Shown here piece by piece: positions 41,131-49,005 of a stretch of 64,000 nt of DNA. Numbering within the stretch: the first letter of the stretch is position 1; every line of letters starts with the position of its first letter. Source of the DNA: Austwickia sp. (GTDB lineage Bacteria > Actinomycetota > Actinomycetes > Actinomycetales > Dermatophilaceae); the NCBI GenBank assembly GCA_016711265.1, contig JADJTI010000006.1:496001-560000 (forward strand), given 5' to 3'. Position numbers and translations under genes: made by a program. Below the pieces are notes generated by a model, which was not told the DNA's origin, ran no database searches, and worked only from the letters and a program-made list of their open reading frames with translations.

Positions 41131-41153
41131 GGTGGGTGGCTACCCAGCCGCGG

Positions 41154-41168
41154 CTGCATCAGATGCAG
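41154..41168. promoter_or_regulatory. candidate VapBC operator
   Basis: CTGCAT, CAG, ATGCAG is a perfect 6-base inverted repeat with a 3-base spacer, abutting the -10 hexamer at 41169. Its position fits autorepression by a VapB-VapC complex. Confidence 0.55.
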
Positions 41169-41174
41169 TAACAT
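41169..41174 (+). promoter_or_regulatory. -10 element, leaderless promoter of vapBC
   Basis: TAACAT, seven bases before ATG 41182. Confidence 0.55.
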
Positions 41175-41181
41175 CACGTGT

Positions 41182-41412
41182 ATGCGCACCACGCTGTCCA
41201 TCGACGACGACGTGCTGGCCGTCGTACAGGAGCGAGCCCGACGCGAGCGCCGCACCGCAGGCCAGGTGCTCTCGGATCTTGCGCGTGAGGCCTTGTCGCG
41301 ATCGCCGCATGAGCCGGTCGTTGAACGGCACGGCTTCCCTGTGCTCCCGCCACGTGGCCAGCCGGTGAGCAATGCTCTCGTCGAGGGACTGCGGGACGAG
41401 GACGGTGTGTGA
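41182..41412 (+). CDS. vapB: VapB-type antitoxin (ribbon-helix-helix)
   Basis: A 76-residue antitoxin. The N-terminal MRTTLSIDDDVLAVVQERARRERRTAGQVLSDLAREAL is a ribbon-helix-helix DNA-binding domain, and the C-terminal tail (ERHGFPVLPPRGQPVSNALVEGLRDEDG) is the extended toxin-binding segment usual in VapB proteins. Its TGA overlaps the toxin GTG. The protein is expected to bind and inhibit the PIN toxin and to repress its own promoter together with it. Start ATG 41182 fits the RHH N-terminus exactly. Confidence 0.92.
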   Translation: MRTTLSIDDDVLAVVQERARRERRTAGQVLSDLAREALSRSPHEPVVERHGFPVLPPRGQPVSNALVEGLRDEDGV

Positions 41413-41834
41413 GGCGCGCACTGCTTGACGTCAACGTCCTGGTGGCGCTCATGGACGCCGATCACGAAGCGCACGAGGTCGCGCACGCGTGGATCGACGC
41501 GGCGCAGCCGGGCGGTTGGGCGACCTGCGCGATCACCCAGAACGGGCTCGTCCGCGTGCTCAGCCAACCCCGGTACCCGAATGCGATCCCAGCCGCGCAC
41601 GCGCTGCGGATGCTTGAGCGGGCAGTTGCCGCGCCGAATCACGTGTTCTGGCCCTGCGATCTGGGCCTTGCCGACGGGATTGCCGGGGACCGGCTGATCG
41701 GCCACCGGCAGATCACCGACGCCTACCTACTGGCGCTGACCGTCCGGCATGACGGGTGCCTGGTCACGCTCGACCGGACGATCCCGCGTGATCTGGTGCC
41801 TGGCGCCGCCGCGGAGCACCTGGTGGTGCTGTGA
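41409..41834 (+). CDS. vapC: VapC-type PIN-domain toxin
   Basis: A 141-residue PIN-domain ribonuclease. Acidic metal-binding residues are visible: Asp7 in ALLDVNVLVALMD, the helix-four Asp in RQITDAYLLALTVRHDG, and the final Asp in LVTLDRTIP. The middle segment WATCAITQNGLVRVLS is the usual TQNGLVRVL of this actinobacterial VapC subgroup (TA-system VapC whose targets are tRNA or rRNA in studied cases). The GTG start overlaps the antitoxin stop. Downstream, 18 bases after the stop, lies palindrome copy C, so the whole module is bracketed by two copies of the repeat. Confidence 0.92.
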   Translation: MRRALLDVNVLVALMDADHEAHEVAHAWIDAAQPGGWATCAITQNGLVRVLSQPRYPNAIPAAHALRMLERAVAAPNHVFWPCDLGLADGIAGDRLIGHRQITDAYLLALTVRHDGCLVTLDRTIPRDLVPGAAAEHLVVL

Positions 41835-41852
41835 CCCACGCTCGGACTGGGC

Positions 41853-41900
41853 ATCGTTGGGGGATTCGCGTCGGATAACCGACGCGAATCCCCCAATGGT
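41853..41900. repeat. palindromic repeat family, copy C
   Basis: Arms at 41853-41874 and 41879-41900 around the loop ATAA pair at 20 of 22 positions; core CGTTGGGGGATTCGCGTCGG. It follows vapC by 18 bases. Confidence 0.9.
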
Positions 41901-41964
41901 CGCGCCCGGCCGGGAGACTGGGCTCTGCCGAGGGAAGCCGACGCAGCGATCCAAGGGGGTAGCC

Positions 41965-42432
41965 GTGAGTGTGCGTGAGGCCTGTGCCCGACCGATGCGC
42001 CACGAGGTGGTGTGGCCGGTGCTGGCGGCCCTCGTGGTCCTGGTGATGCTCGTCGGCGTCGGGGTGACCACCCTCGCCGCGCCCGCGCGGGGGGTCTCGG
42101 CGATCGATCTGGGCTTCGCCCTCGCGCCGCTGGTGACCTGGCTTTTGGCCTCAGTGGCGATCGGCCGATTCGTCAGGGGCGGGTTGATCCGGCAGGGGAT
42201 CGCGCTGACCCCGGCGTCCGCGCTGGTCATGGCTGGCGGGTTGGTGGTCACGGGGGCGTTCTGCGTGCTGCCGTACGAGTTCCTGCTCGCCGATGTGGCG
42301 GGTCTGACCTTCGACGTCGTGGTGCCGTTGTGGGCGCTGGGCGCGGCGATGCTGGTGGGTGCAGTCCTCTGCCACCTGCTGGCGGGGGAGCCGGCCAGGA
42401 CGCGACCCGCGGGGACGCTCGATCCGCAGTGA
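41965..42432 (+). CDS. small integral membrane protein, unknown
   Basis: A 155-residue protein with about four transmembrane helices at residues 18-40, 48-66, 82-103 and 112-133 (VVWPVLAALVVLVMLVGVG, IDLGFALAPLVTWLLASVA, ALVMAGGLVVTGAFCVLPYEF, VVPLWALGAAMLVGAVLC). No family signature is recognised. AAGGGGGT lies eight bases ahead of the GTG start. It sits between the VapBC module and the tyrosine phenol-lyase gene on the same strand, but 424 bases of non-coding DNA separate it from the latter, so co-regulation is doubtful. Confidence 0.72.
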   Translation: MSVREACARPMRHEVVWPVLAALVVLVMLVGVGVTTLAAPARGVSAIDLGFALAPLVTWLLASVAIGRFVRGGLIRQGIALTPASALVMAGGLVVTGAFCVLPYEFLLADVAGLTFDVVVPLWALGAAMLVGAVLCHLLAGEPARTRPAGTLDPQ

Positions 42433-42856
42433 CTCGCGATCCGCAGTGACGGCGTGCCGTCGAGGGGAAAGCGCCACAACTGCAACCTGGGAGATGCCTG
42501 CGGTGGTCACCTCGCGGCAAAGTGCTGGTCAGGTGCCTGTTCCGGGAGCCGTGTGCGTGGAAGGTTGCAGAAATGGCGGTACCTTGCGTCGCTGACAGCC
42601 GAGCGTGCCGTTCGTCCCAACCCGCAAGGAGCCCCGATCCGCGTGCCGACCTCCTCTGCGGAGATGTACAATTTGTCTGGTAGAACCGGCTAACGGCTAT
42701 CCAGATTGGCCTCATTGTCGCACCTAAACAGGTCGTGTTGCCCGGCGCTCGTGCTGGCGAGAAGCTGACCCCCGGGGCGCCGGAATCACGGCGTGCCGGG
42801 TCGCGGCGACGCTCGTCGGCGCCCCGAGTCGAACCGCACCAGTCAGGAGCAGCACC
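42433..42856. other. 424-base leader region ahead of tpl
   Basis: No credible gene. The segment 42660-42735 is AT-rich for this genome (ATGTACAATTTGTC, CTATCCAGATT) and probably holds the tpl promoter, giving an untranslated leader of 100 or more bases. A short frame from GTG 42454 contains two Trp codons but lacks a ribosome-binding site. I found no TyrR box or known riboswitch. Confidence 0.5.
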
Positions 42857-44227
42857 ATGCGCCGGATGGCCGAGCCGTACCGCATCAAGACCGTCGAACC
42901 CCTGGCCATGACCACGCGCGAAGAGCGTGAGGCAGCCATCGCCAAGGCCGGGTACAACACGTTCCTGCTGCCCAGCAAGCTGTGCACGATCGACCTGCTG
43001 ACCGACTCGGGAACCTCGGCCATGAGCGACCGGCAGTGGAGCGCCATGATGATCGGCGACGAGGCGTACGCCGGTGCCGTCTCCTTCGACAACCTGCAGC
43101 GCGCCGTCGAGGAGGTCTACGGCTTCCCGTTCGTCTGCCCCACCCACCAGGGCCGCGGCGCCGAGCACCTGATCAGCCGCATCCTCATCAAGCCGGGCAT
43201 GCACGTGCCGGGCAACATGTACTTCACCACCACCCGGGCCCACCAGGAGATGGCCGGGGCCACCTTCCACGATGTGATCATCGACGAGGCCCACGACGCT
43301 CAGGCCGAGCACCCGTTCAAGGGCAACGTCGACATCGCCAAGTTCGAGGCGCTGATCGCCGAGGTGGGCGCCGAGAACATCGCTTACATCAACGTGGCCC
43401 TCACCGTGAACATGGCCGGCGGGCAACCGGTGTCGATGGCCAACATCGAGGCCGTCCGTGAGGTCTGCGACCGGCACAACATCATCATGTGGTCCGATGC
43501 CACCCGGCTGGCCGAGAACGCCTACTTCATCCAGGAGCGCGAGTCGGGGTACGCCGACATGTCCTGCGCGGACATCGTCAAGAAGCAGCTCAGCTACTTC
43601 GACGGGTTGACCATGTCCGGCAAGAAGGACTGCCTGGTCAACATCGGCGGCTTCCTGGCCATGCGCGATGAGAGCATCCTGGTCAAGGCCCGCGAACTGG
43701 TGGTCATCTACGAGGGGATGCCGACCTACGGGGGCCTGGCCGGCCGGGATCTGGAGGCGATGGCCGTCGGCTTGCGGGAAGCCGTCGACGACCACTATCT
43801 GGCGCACCGGATCGGGCAGGTCCGCTACCTCGGCGAGATGCTGCAGGAGGCGGGCGTGCCGATCGTGGAACCGATCGGGGGGCACGCGGTGTTCATCGAC
43901 GCGGCGAAGTTCTTGCCGCACGTGCCGCAGGAGCAGTTTCCGGCTCAGGCCCTGGCCGCCGCGCTGTTCGTGGAGTCGGGGGTGCGGTCGATGGAACGCG
44001 GGATCATCTCCGCGGGGCGGGACGCCGAAGGCAACCATCGCCGCCCGAAGCTCGAACTGGTGCGGTTGACGATCCCGCGGCGGGTGTACACCGACCGGCA
44101 CATGGAGGTCGTCGCCGACGCGGTGATCGAGTTGTACCGCACCCGCGAGTCGATCACCGGGCTGCGGTACGTGTACGAGCCGCCGACGCTACGCTTCTTC
44201 ACCTCGCGGTTCGAGCCGCTCGGGTAA
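42857..44227 (+). CDS. tpl: tyrosine phenol-lyase
   Basis: A 456-residue PLP enzyme of the beta-eliminating lyase family, converting L-tyrosine to phenol, pyruvate and ammonia. It has the same length as Citrobacter TPL. Residues that separate TPL from tryptophanase fall at the same numbers (comparison from memory): PLP Lys257 in MSGKKDC, Thr124 in NMYFTTTR, Met379 and Arg381 in SMERGIISAGR, and Phe448 in RFFTSRF. Tryptophanase has Val and Ile around the Arg381 position. Other shared stretches are IDLLTDSGTSAMSD, GDEAYAG, PTHQGRGAE and VYEGMPTYGG. AGGAG precedes the ATG. No amino-acid permease or regulator is adjacent, so it may serve tyrosine catabolism or ammonia/pyruvate release. Confidence 0.88.
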   Translation: MRRMAEPYRIKTVEPLAMTTREEREAAIAKAGYNTFLLPSKLCTIDLLTDSGTSAMSDRQWSAMMIGDEAYAGAVSFDNLQRAVEEVYGFPFVCPTHQGRGAEHLISRILIKPGMHVPGNMYFTTTRAHQEMAGATFHDVIIDEAHDAQAEHPFKGNVDIAKFEALIAEVGAENIAYINVALTVNMAGGQPVSMANIEAVREVCDRHNIIMWSDATRLAENAYFIQERESGYADMSCADIVKKQLSYFDGLTMSGKKDCLVNIGGFLAMRDESILVKARELVVIYEGMPTYGGLAGRDLEAMAVGLREAVDDHYLAHRIGQVRYLGEMLQEAGVPIVEPIGGHAVFIDAAKFLPHVPQEQFPAQALAAALFVESGVRSMERGIISAGRDAEGNHRRPKLELVRLTIPRRVYTDRHMEVVADAVIELYRTRESITGLRYVYEPPTLRFFTSRFEPLG

Positions 44228-44345
44228 GTGTCGGTATAGGTGTCGGGTTGGTACCGGATTCGGTAAGGAGCTGATGTCGCGCTGGCCTGGCGACCCTCTT
44301 GCGGCAACACTGTGCGGGAATGGTGCTGCGGGAAAGGGAAAGTCG

Positions 44346-45401
44346 ATGCGTACGCCGCGAGCTCGGGCGAGGTTGACGGTGGCGACGGGCGCACTCGTCG
44401 TGGGACTGGTGACCGCTCCGACGGCGTGCGCCGCCGCCCCGGCGCCGACCGATCGATCCTCGGCCACCGCGTCGGGCACCGCGTCGGGCACCGCTTCAAC
44501 CACCACCCCGGCTACCAGCCCGGGATCGGCCGGCGCTCGGCCGCCCCGGACGTCCGCCGCGGTGGCGGACGCCCCGGCTGCCGCGACCGGTACGTCGGCG
44601 CGCGCCCTGGCGCGGACCACCCCGCAGCAGTGCTCGATCCTGATCGCCGGCGTCCGCCCGGACACCACCCTCGTCGGTTTCCGGTACGAGAAGGGCCGGG
44701 TGGACTCGGAGGTCGCCGGCAAGATCGGCTGGGTCCCGCGAACGATGACCACGGTGACGGACCTGAAGTCGGCGGAGACGGTCTTCTGGGCGATCCGCGA
44801 AGACGGCATGTTGTACCGGATCACCGTGCAGGCCGACGACGGCGGGGTGCGGGTGGCCGCCAAGCGGGTGGCGCGGGGTTGGGGCGAGGTCAGGGTGCTC
44901 GCGGCCGGCAGCCCCACCGGCGACAGCGGCGTCACCTACCTGTACGGGCTCACCGTCACCGGCGGGCTCAAGCGATACGTCACCTCCCCCGACGGTCAGC
45001 GTCTGCTCTCGGCCCGGACCATCGCCACCACAGGGTGGTCCGACATCCGCACGCTCTCCTTCGACCGGGTCCAGTTGACCGGCCCGGGGGCCCGGCCCCG
45101 CGAGGCCGACGTCATGCTCGCCACCACCCGGAGGGGCTACTTGGCCGAGTTCGCCTTTCCGCGCACGACGTACCTGATGTGGACCCGCACCAACCTGCGC
45201 ACCTCGACGTGGGGTGGCTGGGCGACGCTGACCAGCGGGTTCTGCGACTCCGACCAGCCGAGCCGGCCGATCATGGGGGTGCGCCCGAGCGGTGAGGCCT
45301 TCCTGTACGTCGACCAGAACGGCAACGACGGGTGGGGCGGAGACATCGGGCGGGGCACGCGCGTGGCCACCTGGTCCGGGGCCAAGCTCTACAACCAGTG
45401 A
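44346..45401 (+). CDS. secreted protein, possible tachylectin-like propeller
   Basis: A 351-residue exported protein. A basic start and hydrophobic stretch (LTVATGALVVGLVTAPTACAA) give a Sec signal peptide; the Cys there is not in a convincing lipobox. A Thr/Ser/Ala-rich linker (residues about 30-85) precedes a domain with repeated W-x-I motifs (VFWAIREDGMLYRITV, GVTYLYGLTVTGGLKRYV, TTGWSDIRTLSFDRVQL, TYLMWTRTN, STWGGWATLTSGF). This resembles beta-propeller lectin-like proteins with five or so blades. No catalytic site is visible. ATG 44346 is preceded by GGGAAAGGGAAAG. A function in surface binding is only an inference. Confidence 0.65.
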   Translation: MRTPRARARLTVATGALVVGLVTAPTACAAAPAPTDRSSATASGTASGTASTTTPATSPGSAGARPPRTSAAVADAPAAATGTSARALARTTPQQCSILIAGVRPDTTLVGFRYEKGRVDSEVAGKIGWVPRTMTTVTDLKSAETVFWAIREDGMLYRITVQADDGGVRVAAKRVARGWGEVRVLAAGSPTGDSGVTYLYGLTVTGGLKRYVTSPDGQRLLSARTIATTGWSDIRTLSFDRVQLTGPGARPREADVMLATTRRGYLAEFAFPRTTYLMWTRTNLRTSTWGGWATLTSGFCDSDQPSRPIMGVRPSGEAFLYVDQNGNDGWGGDIGRGTRVATWSGAKLYNQ

Positions 45402-45534
45402 CGTCCCCGCAGCTCAGCCGCGTCTCCAAGGCCGTGCAGCTGCGGATCCGAGCTGCCAGTTGCGTTGCGGCACAACGCATCACATGTCGGAAGGGGTCAC
45501 GGATCTTGTGTCGGCATGAGCGACCATAGTGGGT

Positions 45535-46188
45535 ATGCGTGTGTTCGCGGCCGTCGTACCGCCACCGGAGGAGGCCGAGCAGCTGGCCGAATTCCTCCGG
45601 CCGCGGCAGGTCAGCGGCACCGACCTGCCCGTCCGGTTGCGCTGGACGTTGCCCCAGCAGTGGCACATCACCCTGGCCTTCATGCCGGATGTCGCCGACC
45701 GCTGCTTCGACGAGCTGCACGAACGGATGACCCGGGCGTGCGCCAAGCGGCGGCCGATCCCGATGAGCCTGGGCGGTGCGGGGGCGTTCCCGCACGTTCC
45801 CGTCGCCAAGGTGGTCTGGGCGGGGGTGCGGATCACCGAGGACGACCGTGAGGAGTTGCGCCGGCTCTCGGTCGGCTGCCGCAGCGCCGCCGCCAAGTCC
45901 GGCGCGGACGTCGAGGGGGGCCGCTTCCACCCGCACGTGACGCTGGCGCGCCTGGGCCGGCCGGCCGACGTACACCGGTGGGTCGATGTCCTGGACACCT
46001 ACGACGGCGGCCAGTGGGTGGCGCAGGAGGTCTGCTTGTTCGCCTCACACCTGGGGCAGGGGGTGCGCGGTCGCCCGCGGTACGAGCTCATCGGCCGCTA
46101 CCCGCTCGGTGGTGACCTGCGCGCCCGGGCCCGTCGCCAAAAGGTCAGCGTGGCTCAAGTGCTGCCGTTCCCCTCGCGGATCTTCTGA
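45535..46188 (+). CDS. thpR: RNA 2',3'-cyclic phosphodiesterase
   Basis: A 217-residue 2H phosphoesterase of the ThpR/LigT family, hydrolysing 2',3'-cyclic phosphate ends of RNA. Both catalytic HxTx motifs are present: His44-Ile-Thr46 in QWHITLAF and His134-Val-Thr136 in HPHVTLARL. The start MRVFAAVVPP is typical of the family; GTG 45529 is an alternative. After the catalytic domain there is a roughly 30-residue basic extension (GGDLRARARRQKVSVAQVLPFPSRIF). It lies between the secreted protein and the YciI gene on the same strand. Confidence 0.92.
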   Translation: MRVFAAVVPPPEEAEQLAEFLRPRQVSGTDLPVRLRWTLPQQWHITLAFMPDVADRCFDELHERMTRACAKRRPIPMSLGGAGAFPHVPVAKVVWAGVRITEDDREELRRLSVGCRSAAAKSGADVEGGRFHPHVTLARLGRPADVHRWVDVLDTYDGGQWVAQEVCLFASHLGQGVRGRPRYELIGRYPLGGDLRARARRQKVSVAQVLPFPSRIF

Positions 46189-46275
46189 CCACGCGCCGGT
46201 GCCGCCCTGGTCACGGTCCGGCCGCTCGGCTCACGGGGGAGGCGGCTGGCAGCCGTTCGTGCCAAGGTGGGAAGC

Positions 46276-46575
46276 ATGCCCTTCTATGCCGTGCAGTACA
46301 CCTACACCGATGACGCGCAGGCCCTGGAGGCCGGGCGTCCCGCCCACCGGGACTACATCCGCTCCTTCGTGGAGCCGGGGCTGCTGCGCGCTTCCGGCCC
46401 GTACCCGGGTGCCGACCCGGACTCGGCGCTGCTGATCTTCAAGGCCGACTCCGAGAAGATCGTCCAGGACATCATCGAGAACGACCCGTTCACCCGCGAT
46501 CATCTGATCGCCCGGCACTCTATCCACGAATGGCGACCACTGATCGGGGTTTTCGCCGACGAGCTGGACGACTAG
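46276..46575 (+). CDS. YciI-like protein
   Basis: A 99-residue member of the YciI family with a ferredoxin-like fold. The conserved His (AHRDYIRSFVEPG) and Asp-Pro-Phe (ENDPFTRDHLI) match the putative active-site residues of YciI. The family is linked to small-molecule metabolism without a settled reaction. AAGGTGGGA lies immediately upstream of the ATG. A 6-base-pair hairpin with a TTCGC loop follows 31 bases behind the stop. Confidence 0.88.
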   Translation: MPFYAVQYTYTDDAQALEAGRPAHRDYIRSFVEPGLLRASGPYPGADPDSALLIFKADSEKIVQDIIENDPFTRDHLIARHSIHEWRPLIGVFADELDD

Positions 46576-46606
46576 CCCGGGCACCGGAAACCCTCCCGGT
46601 CGGGGG

Positions 46607-46623
46607 GTCGGCTTCGCGCCGAC
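46607..46623 (+). terminator. short hairpin after the YciI gene
   Basis: GTCGGC (46607-46612), loop TTCGC, GCCGAC (46618-46623). No T-run follows. Confidence 0.45.
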
Positions 46624-46648
46624 AACCGCCATGCGGAATGATGGAACT

Positions 46649-47542
46649 ATGTCAATCGAGCGGACCGTAGAGACCAGCGTCGGGCCGTTCGCGGCGGTGG
46701 ACTTCGGCGGGTCCGGCCCGGACGTGATCCTGATGCACGACATGTCTTCCAACCTGGTAGCCATGCGGGCCCTCGGTGAGCAGCTGGCCGGCCGCGGTTT
46801 CCACCCCGTGGCCCTCGACCTGCGGGGACACGGCAAGACCCCGCTGGCGTTGGATTCGGTGGCGGATGTGTGGCATGACATGGGGCCCATCGTCGACGCG
46901 CTGAACATGCCCGCGCCGATCCTGCTCGCCGAGGGCGCGGCGGCGTGGTGGGCCACCATGACGGCCCTTCGCGGGTGCGCCCCGGTGTCCGCCCTCGTCC
47001 TGATCACCGGGTACCCGTTCGTCGCCGAGGAGTACCGCACCCGGCACCTGCTGGGCTTGTTCACCAGTCAGGATGTCCGTGGCCCGCTGCTGGAGCGGCT
47101 CCTGGTCGGCCATCGGGTCGCACCCGCCGACGTCGAACCGTTCCTGGATGGGGGCGCCGACGCCGTCAACCATGACTGGCTGATGTCCGGTGTCCCGGCG
47201 GCTTCCCAGCGGGCCCTGCTGGAGCGGGCGTTGGTGCCCGACGGCAGGGGAATGCTGCTGCGCAGACCCGAGGCACCTGCCGTCGAGGTGGCCACCTCGC
47301 TCGTCGGCCTCGACCCGTTCCCGAGCGGGGAGGCATTCGCCCACCTCAGCATCCCGATGCTCTTCATCGACCCCAAGCCGGTCGTCACCGACGAGGATCT
47401 GCTGGCACTGGACGCCGTCACCGACCGCCCGAACCGGGAATCGGTGCTGGTCGACGCCGTGGGCTACGTAGCCATGTCGCGACCACAGGAACTCGCCGAG
47501 GCCGTCAGCGACTTCTTTGCCGGCCCAGGCGCACGGCGCTGA
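46649..47542 (+). CDS. alpha/beta-hydrolase fold protein lacking catalytic Ser and His
   Basis: A 297-residue protein with the layout of a cytoplasmic alpha/beta hydrolase: VDFGGSGPDVILMHDMSSN (strand 3 and oxyanion region), FHPVALDLRGHGKTPLAL, then the position of the nucleophile elbow. The expected G-x-S-x-G is replaced by Ala94-Glu-Gly-Ala-Ala98. The usual C-terminal GHFP/His region reads DAVGYVAMSRPQE, without His. The segment PMLFIDPKPVVTDEDLLAL occupies the acid position. The gene is otherwise intact, with normal codon use, so it is probably a pseudoenzyme or binding protein rather than a decayed gene. ATG 46649 has AATGAT six bases upstream. Confidence 0.8.
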   Translation: MSIERTVETSVGPFAAVDFGGSGPDVILMHDMSSNLVAMRALGEQLAGRGFHPVALDLRGHGKTPLALDSVADVWHDMGPIVDALNMPAPILLAEGAAAWWATMTALRGCAPVSALVLITGYPFVAEEYRTRHLLGLFTSQDVRGPLLERLLVGHRVAPADVEPFLDGGADAVNHDWLMSGVPAASQRALLERALVPDGRGMLLRRPEAPAVEVATSLVGLDPFPSGEAFAHLSIPMLFIDPKPVVTDEDLLALDAVTDRPNRESVLVDAVGYVAMSRPQELAEAVSDFFAGPGARR

Positions 47543-47552
47543 GCTGGTCAGC

Positions 47553-48344
47553 TCAGAGAATACCCTGGCCGACATCGGCCTGCTTGCCCAGCTCCTGGGC
47601 CCGCTGATCCCACGACGCCCACACCTCGCCCCGTATCGACTCCGACTCCCGCAGCACGGCCGCCCGCGCTGCGGGAGCCAGCCGGTCGACGTACAGCGTG
47701 CCGTCGAGGTGATCGCACTCGTGCTGCAGGGCGCGCGCGAAGAGGCCGTGGCCCTCCAACCGGACCGGCCGCCCGTACCGATCCACACCGGTCACCACGG
47801 CGCTCAGCGACCGGCTCAGGTCGGCCACCGGCCCAGGCACCGACAGGCACCCCTCGGACCGCTGCTGCCAGGGCCCCTCCTGCGGGGTGGGTACCTCCAG
47901 GACCGGGTTCACCACGTGGCCCACGTGCCGGACCTGCCAGGTGTCGGGGCAGTCGTACACGAACACCCGCAGGTCGACGCCGATCTGGTTGGCGGCCAGG
48001 CCGACCCCGTGAGCCACTTCCATGCTGGCGAACAAGTCATCGATCAGAGTGCCTAACGCCTCGTCGAACACCGTGACGGGACGGCACGGGCGGTGCACTA
48101 CGGGCTCGCCGACCACGGTCACCCGGCGCCGAACTCCTCTGCGAACTTCCGGCACGATCGGGGGCAGGCTGTCCACCGGTACGCCGTCCAGCCGCGGTCG
48201 TCGGTCCGGTGACGGGTGGGGGCCTTGCGGGTGCGGGCCCTGGTGCAGGTCGCCCTCCCGCCGCCGTCGTCGCCGCAGCAGGGCTCCCAGGCCGGGGATA
48301 CCGGAGAGGCCGACGCGGTCTCGGTACCCCCGGTGGTTGCTCAT
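47553..48344 (-). CDS. def: peptide deformylase with N-terminal extension
   Basis: A 263-residue deformylase that removes the formyl group from nascent proteins. The three family motifs are intact: GVGLAANQI at residues 113-121, EGCLSVPG with metal-ligand Cys166, and HECDHLDG with His208, Glu209 and His212. Usual deformylases are 170-200 residues; here about 65 residues precede the conserved core, basic (RRRRRRE) then His/Pro/Gly-rich (HQGPHPQGPHP), and their role is unknown. An internal start would shorten it but I see no better initiation site. The gene converges with the hydrolase-like gene, with 10 bases between stops. Confidence 0.9.
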   Translation of the reverse strand: MSNHRGYRDRVGLSGIPGLGALLRRRRRREGDLHQGPHPQGPHPSPDRRPRLDGVPVDSLPPIVPEVRRGVRRRVTVVGEPVVHRPCRPVTVFDEALGTLIDDLFASMEVAHGVGLAANQIGVDLRVFVYDCPDTWQVRHVGHVVNPVLEVPTPQEGPWQQRSEGCLSVPGPVADLSRSLSAVVTGVDRYGRPVRLEGHGLFARALQHECDHLDGTLYVDRLAPAARAAVLRESESIRGEVWASWDQRAQELGKQADVGQGIL

Positions 48345-48348
48345 GGCA

Positions 48349-49005
48349 TCACTGTGCCGGATGAGGTCCGCTCGCGCGGCATTCCCGTTCGAATTCGAGC
48401 AGGAAACGTTTCGCGGGCTCGCCCCCTCGATAGGCGCCGTAACCGCCGTCGCTGCGGACCACCCGGTGACAGGGGATGACCAGCGGTATCGGGTTGGTGG
48501 CGCAGGCCGTCCCGACGGCGCGCGCGGCTCGCGGTGACCCCACGGCGGCGGCCAGCTCGCCGTACCCCATCCGCTCGCCGTATCCGACCAAAGCCAACCG
48601 CTCCAGCACCCGCCGCCGGAAGCCGTGCGTCAACCGGAGGTCGAGCGTCGTCGGCAAGGCCTGGGTGGTTCCGGCGAAGTAGTCCGCCAACGCCCGGGCG
48701 ACCCCGTCCAGGCGGATCGCCGAGCGCAGCACCCGGGCACCGATCTGGGCGGCGAGTTCATCGAGGACTCCCTCGTGGTCCTCGATCTCGAAGGCCACCC
48801 GGCATAGCCCGATCGGGGTCGCTGCCAGCAACAACGGCCCGATGGGGGAATCCACCACCCGGTAGGCCACGTCCAGGTCACCGCGAGCGTCCGCCTGCGT
48901 CGCCAGGCATTGGCGCAGCCGACGCAGATGGTCGCTGTCGCCGGGGGTCTCCAGCGCGCCCAGTTCGGGCACCTCACCGTCGGTGTGTTGGAGCGGTCCG
49001 GTCAT
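48349..49005 (-). CDS. ogt: methylated-DNA--protein-cysteine methyltransferase
   Basis: A 218-residue O6-alkylguanine DNA alkyltransferase. The acceptor Cys179 sits in IPLVIPCHRVVRSDG, with the DNA-binding helix GYGERMGYGELAAAVGSPRAARAVGTACATNP before it. The first 45 residues (helical, LRRLRQCLATQA) form an extension seen in actinobacterial copies that follow a sigma-factor gene. Its ATG overlaps the sigma-factor stop (ATGA), so the two are made together. It ends five bases before the deformylase start. The product repairs O6-alkylguanine by stoichiometric self-alkylation. Confidence 0.93.
   Translation of the reverse strand: MTGPLQHTDGEVPELGALETPGDSDHLRRLRQCLATQADARGDLDVAYRVVDSPIGPLLLAATPIGLCRVAFEIEDHEGVLDELAAQIGARVLRSAIRLDGVARALADYFAGTTQALPTTLDLRLTHGFRRRVLERLALVGYGERMGYGELAAAVGSPRAARAVGTACATNPIPLVIPCHRVVRSDGGYGAYRGGEPAKRFLLEFERECRASGPHPAQ

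Noticed and set aside
42454..42693. TnaC-like leader peptide ahead of the lyase
   Set aside because: A frame with two Trp codons exists but has no ribosome-binding site, is 79 codons long and ends 163 bases before the gene; the gene itself is not a tryptophanase.
42857..44227. Calling the PLP lyase a tryptophanase (tnaA)
   Set aside because: The residues around positions 124 and 379-381 (TTTR, SMERG) and the overall sequence match tyrosine phenol-lyase; tryptophanase has different residues there.
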